Below are positions 9,601 through 22,500 of a stretch of DNA of 27,039 nucleotides, piece after piece; positions within the stretch are counted from its first letter, which is position 1; each line of letters starts with the position of its first letter. The notes under the pieces are model-generated. The model had not been told where the DNA came from. It did not search any database and saw only the letters and a program-made list of their open reading frames with translations. The stretch is taken from assembly GCF_001039355.2 (NCBI RefSeq), contig NW_019775990.1, positions 94,052 to 121,090 on the forward strand, read 5' to 3'. This DNA comes from Lingula anatina (taxonomy: Eukaryota > Brachiopoda > Lingulata > Lingulida > Lingulidae). A program made the position numbers and the translations under genes.

Positions 9601-12134
9601 ACGCTTTTCACATAATGTATAGCATAAAGGAAAATAAACCTACAGACATGCTTTCAGAAAGAAAGATTTATAGGGCAGGCCACACAAAACTAGACAGTCC
9701 ATCTTAAACCTGCTCAGCACCAACTACTGAATTATTTACACACACCATTTTTAATCTATCCTGATCCTTTGTACTTTTGACCTTGGCTGCCCAGCTATCG
9801 TAGTCCAGTAACTTGTCATCTCTCTTCTGTATCACGTTCAGCGGACCGTGGAACATGGACAGTAGTTTGTTCAAAGGGATGGTCACTCGCCTCTCAACAT
9901 GAGATTTCTGATGACAAATATAAGAGTAAATTTACTGTCAATTCTTAAAAAAGACTATACATCACTTATCCTAAGAAAATATACATAACAGATTACAGTT
10001 TTGTTCATAAATATTACTGTGAATTTTTATTAAAGACTTCATGCACAATGCACCATGTACAATGATAATTTATTTGATCAAGAACTATCTAGAAACCCTA
10101 AAGCAAAATATTTATCAGCTCTTCCCCTTCATGCTTCCATGCTTTTGCCTATGTAAAAAAAATAACATAAATGTGCAAAAGTAACTATACATAAAACTCA
10201 AAAACAAAACATTCTGAACTTCTGTGCCTTGTCATATTGAAATAAGATCAAAAAGAATATGGCAAGTACTTACAAAAGTGAATATACTCTCATCTCCCAG
10301 CATCCTGAATGCTGCCCTGTACTGCTGAACCTCCTGACATGAGTTGTTCTCTGCATACAAATCTGATATGTCCTCTGCCATTGTTTCCTGACAACCCACA
10401 CTTTCCTGTTGAGAAAATCATATATCATACTAAAACTTCAATCAATTCACTATAAAATACTAAGATGACTTTTTGCTTTGTAGTTATTTTTCCCGTGCAA
10501 ATTTGATACTGCATCTCCATTAGATGTAAGTCTTAGGCAAGTTAAGTTTACAACTAAATTTTTTAATAGAGACTCAATGTATCAATAGCAATCTTTAACT
10601 AATATAAAAGTAGATTATATAATAGATCCAATATTTAATCTTCAGTATCTACTGACACCAACACAAAGCAAATTTTCAGCAAATACACTTTTATACGTAT
10701 CACAATAAATAACTGCCTTGACATGTCTAAGAATAAGAAATAAGAAATACGAAATAAGTAAAGCAGTGCCATCATCTTTAACTTTACAACCAATAACTGC
10801 CGTATACCTGTATCTGGTCTATGTACTGTCCCACGTTCCTCACAAACAGCTTGATGGCCTTTTCTAAGTTTCTAAATCTGATCTCTTCTTTATTGAACTG
10901 CTGGTCCTTTGTCTGTAACAGTTAACAGGCAGAAGTAGATGCAAAACAAAATGTGTGTTAATTATTAGCATAAGCAAGGTAGTAGTTTCAGAATTGTTTC
11001 TAAAAAAGCACCTGAACTACTTTGAAGACAATTTAGAGAAGTCGTCAAACTCCATAACCAATCAAAGTTTATTAAAGCCAGCAAATGTCAAAGTTCAGGC
11101 TGGTGGGAATGTTTCTGTGTCATTTAACTTCATTCTTACCTGTGAACTAAGTCCCAAATTTGAGGTTAACTTCATGCTAAGTCTGTTGGATTTTTTCATG
11201 ATGGAATGTATTGAGAGTCTTGATATCTTATCGCTTAATTTGCTGTCAGCTTCTTTTCTATATTTGTAAACTGAAAATGAAATAATGAACATGAGAATCT
11301 TTCACACTTTGTTGATATCATTGACTGTTAATCAAAACTAAATTACAAATTTACATGAAACTTCAAATCATAATCTCATACGTATTATTAGAATAGTGAA
11401 GATGTTTGAAAACAGTGAGTAATCACCATACCTAAATCTTTCCTCCTCTTGTACTCATTGATAGCTGTGGCCACATCAGTCATAGCATTGATAGCAGTCA
11501 GCAATGGAAACTTGTCTGGGTGAGAATCCTCTGTGGACTGAAAATGTACAGATAAACAGATATACAAATATGTAACACATGTACCTAAGTTCTTAACTTT
11601 ATGCACAGTTATATTCCGAATCTGTGTTTATATCTTCCATTTTTGACCATTTAAGAATATGTACTTACAAAAGATATGGCATTTATATTATATATATATA
11701 TATGTGGTTTGCCCCATTTAAATGCAACACAATGCAATTCAATCTTTACTTAATAATACAGGTGTAAGGCAACAGATTGCATGGAAAATATACTACATAA
11801 AGAAAGAATTGCCAAGGAAATTCAATCAAAATGAGCAAAATCGCATTCAAAACAAGCCATTTAGACTGATTATTTTGTGAACTTATGGTTTTATGAGTTC
11901 ATTTTATGACCTCAGAACCTCAGCTGAGTAGTTCAACAATGTTTATGTACCTTTAAAAGTTCATTGAGCAGTAGAGGATATTTGAGTATTCTCTGAACAG
12001 GTTTGATCAGTAAAGAGCCCAAGTCAAACACAGTGGTATGCTGACGGACTTTCTCCAAGCCACGGTTGAAGTAATCCTGAATATCTTGCTGTGACTCACA
12101 CTGAAAAATGAATGAAAATCATACAAATAGCAAA

Positions 12135-12185
<51 letters not shown>

Positions 12186-15100
12186 GTCATAAAAGTGCAT
12201 TTTTAAACCTGCTCAATTTAAATCCCAATCTCTACTCAGTTTAATCGGAAAATTAAAAAAAAATTAACATAGAAAACTAAGTAAGTAAATGAGTATGCAG
12301 ACATACCAACTAATTTCAGTTTCCTACTTGGTGAGACTAAAATCTGTCTGAAAGACATTGGTTAAGTTTATACATCACTTACATTACACCGGATATAAAC
12401 AAGTATGACAACAGCTCAATGTTTGAAATGTAAATGTATATTAAATCATCATCACCTTTTCTAAGAGAGCAAGCACATCATCATGGTTCCTGCAATACAA
12501 AGCATACACATGCTTCATGTCTTCTGCTATTTGGACAAAACAGTTCCCTAAAATAAGAAGATGAAAATAAGACATCTCAGAATTAAGTAAATGACAACAT
12601 GCACAATATATCTGTAAATAGTCTTTCTCGAAATTTTTTGTCTTCTGAAACATGGATAAGAAATAAGCAATGTCAAGTCAAACATTGACCCCACAGTAAA
12701 GCAAGCTCCCCTTCCCTCTTTCTAGGAAAAAACTAGTTTCTGAAAATAACACTGAATAAAATTTGCATATCAAAACTAGAATTCTTGTAACTTAAAAAAA
12801 ACCAACCCACATGAATGCATGCACCCACCCACACATATGCTAATTCATGGAATGCATACCTAAAACTTGCTCATAGAACTCTTTGCCATTCACAGCTCTC
12901 TCCAGCTGACTCAGCATTCTCTGGGAGAGATTCGCTACTTCTTCTATGTTCCCAAATAATGTTTCCATGTCAACATCCTTCATCTGCGCAGAAGGTAAAG
13001 AATTTTGGTTTAATACACTGTCGCTTATAATATTTGACTTTATAAAAGGCCGTAGCCATTACATATATTATATAGACAAATTGCTAAAATCTATCCTTCT
13101 GTTTTAATCACAGCTAATTTGGAACTTATTAAAAATGGATCTCATTCATTGCCCAGTGACTGTTTGATGCCAGAATACAATAAAACAAAACAAAAAATCC
13201 TTTTCTTTCTTTAAGAAATTAGTTTTGCATGGAAAGTATGATCATCATTCTACCTTTTCTGAGGCAGGACTGAGAAATGCCTCTACACACAGCTGGAGGT
13301 CTTTCAAATATGCCTTCTCTGTCTGTAAAAGTTCTTGGATAACATTGCATCTTTTTTCTTTCATTTTCTGTTTATTTTCTTCATATAACCTCCTCTCCTC
13401 CTCCTTCCTTCTCTGCTCTTCTTCTTCCATCCTCTGTGCTTCCAGAGCTGGGTCAACCCAGTCTGGGTGAAGACGCTGGATGTTTTCTACAAAAGCAAAA
13501 TTATCCAGATTAAACATCTTGTTTAAAACATCAGCAGCAGCATAACATTTTGCCCCTAAAAAAGGGTCAAAGTTTTTAAAAATATATGATATCTCTGAAA
13601 TATAGGTATTTTTGCGAAAATCAACTAAACATCGTAACATCTGATGTGATGCCAACATGTGCAGTACAGGTGTAGTGAAATATATAAACTGGAAGAGCTA
13701 TGCTAAATTCTCATCTTCCTGGAAAATCTAAAACTGTAAATAGGCACATAAAAATAGAAAGTAGAATTAAAATATAAAGGGCATTTCACACTCAATATTG
13801 AAAGACACTATCAAGAGTGATGTGAGGATTTAAATAACACTTGCCCTGATGAACAGTTGAAAACATCTATTGCAAAAATAGACTTACTGGGTGAAAACTT
13901 TGTACATGAAACCATCTTAAAATACAACACAGTCCTGAATGTGTTCTGAGAACTGAAGCAATCTTTATTTTACCTGTATAAGTGTGTTAACCTGAACTGG
14001 TTCAGGTCTTAATGACAAAACAAGGCAACCACCAATTAAGTTGTCTTACCAACTGTAAGTTTACAAAAGACTTTATCCACAAAACTTCACACAAATGAAT
14101 TTGCTATTTTTGTTATCAAAAGTTAATATATAGGTAGAATTATCTCTCAGTGCTTGATTTGAGCCAAGTTAAGTGAGATTTTCATTAATTTGGTCAGTCT
14201 ACTAATGTCACTTACACCTAAACCAGTCAATGTTTATTTCCTATACATCTGAATGCATATTTTTTTTATCATATTCCTGGAAAAATTGCCAAAATAAACT
14301 AGTTAACTTGCACCCCTTTACACATAACTACTAGCCTTAAGACACCTGAACATCCTTGATGGGTGACTTTAACTGTCACTTTTAACAAACTACACATCCT
14401 GCTTATAGGATTTTTCCTTCCAAATTAAGTAAATTAAATTACAAGCTCATCACTAGCACCCCATGTTAGCTGGCAGTGTAGACAACTTAATGACCACCAC
14501 ACTTTAATAAGCAATACTAGAGCCCATGTTACCCTTGTAATCTAGATAAGGTATATTTACATCCTTGTCATAGCTAGGTTTAAGATAAAATTTCTAGCAG
14601 CCAAACCAAAATTTCCGTCAAACCAATATGCTGAGCCAGATCAAAGATAAATATTGCAAATAAAAATAAAATAGTAAAAGATTTTGCATTTTCTTTAGTC
14701 AAATTACAAAATGTTTAGTATTTGACTTAAGACTTTGTGAGCACAAGTTCAGATTGTATAGAAAGAAACTCAAATCGCCAAAACTGATAAGAGAGAGCAG
14801 ACTGAGGGAGTACATATAAGCTTCTATACTGACTGGCACTTGAAAAAGTTACCAGTGGAAGCTAGCCAAATAACTGACTTGTACTCTACAGGTGTATTTA
14901 CTTTTATTCATGATTATAACTGCAACACTGGCATTCCTGCACTTACAGATTTGTATGGCCCCTTTAATGTATTTTAAATCCTTCCAATGAGATATTCACA
15001 CACATACTTCGGTAATTTTATTTTCTTACTACTCACCATTATCATCTTCACTACTACTATACCACACTGCTGTGCTCATTGCTCTCAGGAGAAAAATCTT

Positions 15101-18100
15101 CACAATAAATTCTGTTTTCCTTGTAATGAAATGTATTTATAAATATTGGTGCTATTTTTCTATGAAAAAAATGTGGGAACTTGACTGTTGAACTGTTTTC
15201 CTCTTCATCTTACTGATGTCACAGCATATCATAACAATAAAAACCTAAAAATTTGCTCAACTTCCTTCAGGGCTACATTTTCCATATACCAGTTGCCATT
15301 TCTAAACAGTACAACCTGTTAACACACAACACTGATTAAAGATATATCAACATCATTGGCTTGTTTTCAGTTTTAGTAGGTCAGCCTCATGATAACATTA
15401 CCACATATAACCACATTCAAATTCTTCATCTGGAATTTTTTTTCTCTCATGATACATTATGGAATCAGTGGTGTTAAGAATTTGCTTAGAGTCCAAGTAA
15501 TGCACCCAACACTCCCATATCAACACCTGACTGGGACACATTTGCATAGTGAATCACAATGCCTTGATGTTAATCCACCCTGCAGAATATAACACATCCA
15601 GTGAAACTATGTCCACATAGCAACGCCATGACAGCAGTCCAATATGAGACATCTTTCCAGACAGTCTTAAGTGAGATATCTTCAAAGCAGTTGACGCTCT
15701 TTTTTAAAAGCACTTATAATACAGGAAATTCAGCAGCATGTTCCCCTTATCATCCACCCCATTCATATCTCTCCTTTCTTATGCAGTCTACTATCAAATG
15801 GCCATCAACTGTCCACTTCAACAGTGTGGACACAGCATGCATACCACTGCCACTGTCATCCTGTCAATTAGGCTATATTACACCAGTACTGTCAACTGTC
15901 TGTCAGTACTGTACTGTCACAATACCTTGATGACTTAACCAGAGTATGCTGTTAATGACTTATCATTTTTTTTCTTTTTGTAAAATGTTGGCATATGTTG
16001 AACTTTTTGTCTTTTTTTTTTTCAAATTTTTGGGTTTATATCTAGCATATTCTTAACAAGTTGGACAAAATGTTAAGTATCATAAAGATTGTTTTGATAA
16101 CTTTGTGTACAAATAGCAATGTCTTAAAGATGATTCTGACAATGGTTCAAAGCATTTTATTCATAGGTTTGAAATAGGTTTGGGCTATGTTTTCTCGAGG
16201 TTTTCAACTTATGGGTGACTTACAAGTAATTTGCATAAACTATTATCAATGATTACATTACATACCTACAACCTACAGCCTGCATTTATGTGCAGAGCAC
16301 ACAAGTCATATGCTGGCACATACAAGCCTGCTTCTGAGTACATTTACAACAAAACTTACCTACAACTTATTTGACATACGCCAGCATATCTACCAGTTTT
16401 TGCAGGTTGTCACATGTTGAATAAATTGCCATGGAGTGACAGAACCTTTACTATATCAGCAATATATAGTGGTGCTGTGATACGTATTCCCAGTAAATCA
16501 TTAATTAAGACTCAAAGTCTGGTGATTTTTCACCCTACTTTTATCAATAACAGATGAGCAACTGTATGTATATATAGACTGATTGAATAACTCTATAATC
16601 TAAAGAAAATCATGGAGCAAATCCCACTGTGAAAATCTATTAGTATTCTACCTTGGCCCGCACATATGATTGAGCCAATTCTTGATAGGGTGGAACTATA
16701 GTTAACCCCACCAAATTACTTCAAATGAACTATTCAAGGAAACTGGAAAATCACATTAGGACTTAATTATCTTCCTATATACACTCCATCGTAATCTATT
16801 GAACTGTCCTGGAGTCAAATATGTGGGATATAATAGCTTATTCTTCTTGTATTTTTTACTGAAATCATGTATGCTTAAAGGGATAATAACTCTTTGTATG
16901 ATATCTATATTTCACAATAAAAACATTGTGAATAACTCATAGAAATAAAAAATATTCTGTTTTACCACAAAAACAGGAGTTATAGCTATTATTCTGATAT
17001 CTGAGCTTGTCTTTAGACCATGTTACCTCCATTGATGGCTATACTCTGTTAAAATCTCTTAAGAGATTTTAACAAAAAACTACACTTTTTAGAAAAAAAA
17101 ACAGAATGAAAAAAATTTGAATGTGAAAATGGATTCATTAACCATTGGTAAGTATGGGAAAATTGTCGTTTACTCCAAGAAAATTCATTTTTTGGCCGAT
17201 ACGAAGAGTTATTATCCTTTTAACCACTTTGCACAATCAAGACCCCCCCCCCCCAAAAAAAAAAAAGAAAAAAAAAGAAATAAATAAAAATAATAATAAT
17301 AATAATTTTTTTGTTGAAAATATGGTGAATTTATCTTTAGGTACATTTTCAGTGGACTCATTGGTAGTTTAATCTCACCATGCTTTGGTTACTATGGTTG
17401 CTGTTGCTATTGCTTATTAATAACCCTCCATCTTCCAGCAGTTGATAAATGAAGATGATGACCTAACATGCCAAGTCTATGCAAATAGGAACACCAGTGT
17501 CTCAGAATCATTTCATATACAGATCATGTTCACTGCATCTGTAAGTGGGGCAATTGATAAAAGATAATACCCCTGTTGTTGGCTTTCTTGATAATCCACC
17601 CTCAAACAAAAAGTATGTGATGTTCACGTAAGAAATGAGGTGGACTCAATTACTGTACAGCAGCATTATATACCACAAAAGGTAAGTGTGCCATTTCATG
17701 TGGAAACTGTGACCATTTTGGGGGTATTAAGTTTTTAATTTCATCAAAATCTGGTAACAATAGATACATCAAGTTACAGCATGTTAAGTCATCTGACTGT
17801 GTTATTATGATCAGATATGTAATGAAGTCATGTGAGTGTCATAAATATTGTGGGGAGGGGAGGAGGGAGGCTGTCAAAATATCAATTGTTATGTAATGGC
17901 TACTACTGTGAACTCCAGTCATATCAGTCAAAATGTGCTCAATTAAACCGTCAACCATACAATGTTGTTACCTTGAGAAGGGCAAGACTATAAAATTAAT
18001 ATGTTATATATAGTATAGGTTGACTACCAAATAATACTTGACATGTGTTATCTACTTGCCGTTATCTACTTGAAATCTTATATTGCCAAACTTAGTCAAT

Positions 18101-19501
18101 AATACCAACTTAAATCCATGTTTATAAATGTACTATTTTTCTTCAGTATGGTATGGGATATCTATACTATATTGAACATAATTCAGCAATCATGCAGACA
18201 TTCCATATATTCACAACATAGACCGAGAGTGTCAAAAAAAAAAAAAAATAGAAACTTTAGTATTTTCACATTACAACAAACCTTGTTTGGTAAGTATGAC
18301 ACAGTACACGCACACTGACAGGCACTAGACCAGCAATGTGACAGTTGTGACCAATACAATCATTTTAAGTACAACAACCCCAAGCAACTTATCCCTACAG
18401 ATCTGTAGTATTCAACATCCACTAGGTGAATAGATACTGGCAGTGTCATTCTAACAGTCACAAGTGTTTTGAAGTTTACATGAAATAAAAAAAAAAACAT
18501 TATCAGACAGGCCAACTCTTGTACATGTCAACTATAACAGACAATACTCATTTTTTATGCTTGACAAATGGTAACACAGTCTCATTCTTACAATAAGAAT
18601 GCATCACCTCAAATGAATATGTTTCATTTATCAACTTGACATTTGAAAAATACAGACCTCATTTTCATACCATGGCCTGAACTGACCTTGGCCTCAACAG
18701 TTTATGTGTTTCACCTGCCATCTTGGAAAACATCACAGTTGACTTGCATATTGTGGTTCCAAATACCAAATACATTTTCAAGAACAAACTGACCTTGGCA
18801 GTCTCAGCACGCCTTTAACACTTCGTCTTTACTATGTGAATGAACTAACTAAATGAAGATAAACTAATTCCAGGTGCTTCATTTCATTAGTTATATTTAT
18901 TGAAAGCAATAAAAAGGCAAGTTTTTTTTTACACTACGACCAAAAAGACCTTGTGAGGCCAGTGCATAACCAGTTTCATTGGAATGCTGACCTTAACTGA
19001 CTATTTGCATGTTACATGTCATAAAACAGGTTTTATTTACATACTATGCCCTTAACAGTTCTAACTCTCAGTATTTTCAAAACAGCAGGATGAAAATGTG
19101 TTTCAGGAAATTGATGATGGCTCTTTACCCAGTATATGCTCCCTCTGACTATTTCAGTAAACAGAATACACATGATGGTAACATAGATTTTTAATATTTC
19201 AAAAACTAAACATATGATGCAGCTCACAGTGAACTGGAATTTAGTTTTAAATTCTTTCTTTTAACATCAGTATAGTCAGAATTCAGGTTCACATTTAAAA
19301 GATATGTCCTCAGACCTACCTCTGAGAGAGTTGACCTCAGCTGTGAGTCCTCTGATGTTGGCATTACAGTCCTCAATGTCCTCCTCAATGGCAGGCCTCT
19401 CCAGGTCTGTCTGGGCTGCCCTGTACTTCTGCTGCAGTTCTTTCTTTGTTTTGGTATATTGCTGAAAAAGAGGAAAAAATACTCAACGCTTTTTCTTGAA
19501 A

Positions 19502-19544
<43 letters not shown>

Positions 19545-22500
19545 ATGAACAATTTCAGTTATGAAATAGACAAATCTATATAACAATGTCACACTTCTAA
19601 TAATCCTACCTTATAAATTATCACCACTTTATGATGAGTTCCAGTAATGTGAATTTACCTACAGCAAACTGTTTGTAAGTTAATTTGTATATTTTCTACA
19701 CAAGTTTTATTAAATTGGAACAAGAGAGATTTCTAAAGTCATGTTGATGTTTCCTACCTCAATATCTTTCTGTATCTCTGCCATTCTGCTTTGCAAATCT
19801 GCCACCAGTGCTTCCTTGTCATCCTCATCATGGTCACCTACATCTGTAGAACATACCAAACAATAATTCTATTCTACCTTTTGTCAAACAGAAAAAAAAA
19901 CTGAAATAAAAATAGGCGTCTAAGTTATAAATACAGAAAATATTCAAATCTCTCTAGTTTCATAATAAAAATTTTCAAAAAGTATTATGTATCAAAAGTA
20001 CTTTTAAAAAATAAACCATAATTTATTTTTAATTCTAAAAAGAACTAAGTAATAAATTAACAAAATTATAAACAGCATACAAATTAACACAAACACACCT
20101 GTTATTGAAGTATTTGGACTGAATCCTATAAAGTCAGTCAAATCATCCAGAGCAGAGTTGACCACTGGCTGTTGTGGTCTCTTTGGAGGGGACTTAGGGG
20201 TGATTGTTTGAGGGGGCTGAGGTCGAGGTGGGGCCTGTAAAGGAGGGGCTGTGAGTTTAACTGGCGATGTTGAAGGTCTCAAGGGAGCAGGTCGGGCGGG
20301 GACAGTCCTTACATTTCCTTCTATCCGCAGTGGCTCTAATGGCTGCCTAGATGGAGCAGCAGCAAGTCGTGGACCAGTAGGTCTCGGCGGGGGGCCTCTC
20401 TTCACAGATGCTTTTCTCTGCTGATTAAGCGTTTCATTTTCTAAGTCACTACTCTGCTGAGCCACAGAGGCAGATTGAATGTTACTAGTTAATCCATTTG
20501 TGGTGTATTCCCCTGATCCTGCTGAATCTCTAGAATGGTTGCTTGTGTTACTGAGAGAGCTGCTGCTTCTTGACCTTGACTCCACTTCATCTTTGGCTTT
20601 TTTCATTTGATTTTTAACAATGTCATCTAAACTTGAGTCTATGGCTATGTCTTTTGATTCAAATACTTTTTGAGGTGGGGTCACTGAGCGAACAGAGGTC
20701 ACAGTTGATTTCAAGAAAGGCTTTGGTGCAAGGACAGGCTTGGGCCTCAAGATTTCTGGTTTGGTTTTTATCGGAGGCTTTTTGGACAAAGGAGCTTCAA
20801 CTTTCTCTTGAGATTGGCCAGAAATATTTGTCTTTGTATCATTCTCTACTTTAAAACCATTAGAAATAGGTGCTGACTGAATCCCTGAGTTTGATAGCCA
20901 CTCAGGTTCAGGGCCAATAAGTTCTATAAAGTTGATGGGGCAAAAGCCCGTGTGACCATTATCATGTCTAGCCTCAAACCAATTCCCATCCACTTTCCGT
21001 AGCACTGTCACTGTGTCCCCTTCCCGTAAATCGAGGTCATTTTCTGACTCTGCTTTGAAATCATACTTGACTAATCCATAGACATCCTCATGATGTTCAG
21101 GGTTGTCTGTTGAAGAGGGTACACTCCCAGATGAAGGCAAACTTACAGACGAAGGCACACTTCCAGAAGAAGAATCATTTACAGGCGCATTTTTGACCGA
21201 CCATGTAATTTCAGGTTCCTTTTCAGTTTGGGCCGTATATTCAGGTACATGTTCAGTTGGGGGTGTGTATTTAGGTACACTTCCAACTGGGGTTACTGGC
21301 TCAAAATTGCCTTTTGATGTATTGTCATTGATGTCAGTGGCTGGCTGCGAGGAAGAAACCACAACCTCTGCCTTGTCAGTTTTAGATACAGTGCTTTGGT
21401 AAGATTCAGCTGCCCATGGACAATCCACTATAATCTCCACATAACTGGCTGGAAAAACCCCAATGTTATTATCTATCACCCCTTCTATCCAGTCCTCATC
21501 CACATGTTGAAGTAATTCTACAATCTCATTTTCTTTAAATGTCAACTCATTTTTTCTCTCAGCTTTGAAAGGGTATAGCGTTTTTGCATAAGCTGTTATG
21601 CTTGTGTCGTGGGATTTTGTATTTTCGCTGGTAAAAGATGCTGTCCTATTTTGACCACATCTTGGAACGTAAGATTTTTCTTCCACAGGAAGGGAATCCA
21701 AAGCACTTCCATATTTTTCAATCACCTCCACAAAGGCTAATGGAAACATCCCCACATCACCATTGCATTCTCCCATACAAAAATCCTCATCTAAAATTTT
21801 TGTGATATTTATGATGTCACCAGTCTGAAAACTCAATTCATCGTCTATTTGAGCTGTAAGGTCCATAAGAGCTTTGGCTTTTCCAATTAAATCCTTTCCT
21901 GTTTCCCCATCAGGTGGAGCACCTGTTGATTTTCGTCGGAGAGTTGGTCTTATATCTAAAAGTCTAACATGTGTCAGAGGGAAGATTCCAGTCAAGTTTT
22001 TGACCTGGCCCTCCCACCAATTACTGTCTATTTGTCTCAGACCTAAGATTATGTCACCTGAGGAAAAAAGAGAAAATGTCATAATTATAATAATATAAAA
22101 CATTATATTCATGCAGAGAGTCATAAACTAAACTGAAACATGCACAGTAATGTGCTGGGTTAGCATTTACATATCATTACTAACAAAGGTATGAAGGTGA
22201 TTACTGTCATGTAACTATTTTGGTAAAGCCAAAGGCATGTAAAAATGTGACTGCACAAAAATTGCTGTAGGTTTGAAAATAACATCTTTTTAAACTCTCT
22301 GTACACAGTCTATTTATAAATACAGTATGTACTTTATACAGGCCTGTTTAAATTAAGTGGAGTTATTTCAATATGAAGTGTCTGTGGCTTGTGTGACTAC
22401 AGTAACCCTTTAATGACCCTTTCTTTTCATCATTAAAAAAGGCATTAAAATGTTCCTTATTATTTACATATGAATAACAAGGGTTTTTTTTGCGTATGTT

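Larger units (their letters stand above)
13487..19319 (-). other. DNMBP large intron 4
   Basis: 5.8-kb intron between the coiled-coil exon and the exon opening the DH domain, the largest between coding exons. It contains a MITE-like inverted-repeat element (16875-17223), a 28-bp perfect palindrome, a poly(C)/poly(A) run with an adjacent AAT repeat (about 17244-17306), a purine-rich patch near 17851-17871 and otherwise AT-rich sequence. A + strand frame of 109 codons at 15601-15930 has no recognisable domain. An internal promoter for a short DH-BAR isoform is possible here by position, but no sequence evidence supports it. Confidence 0.7.

Noticed and set aside
15601-15930. 109-codon open frame on the + strand in DNMBP intron 4
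   Set aside because: No recognisable domain and no clear exon signals. An overlapping frame of similar length in another phase shows the region simply lacks stops.
19224-19592. 122-codon minus-strand frame with LFIY repeats
   Set aside because: It reads through the (TTTA)n microsatellite and then exon 4 in a wrong frame; the exon's true frame gives the coiled coil.
20004-20098. Hydrophobic C-terminal extension (a membrane-like segment) after exon 2
   Set aside because: It is read-through past a good donor (ACAG|GTGTGT) into intron. The exon 3 phase fits and orthologues are not membrane proteins here.
21103-21402. 99-codon + strand frame opposite DNMBP exon 2
   Set aside because: It is antisense to a well-supported coding exon, and its repetitive acidic sequence mirrors the Ser/Pro repeats of the real protein.
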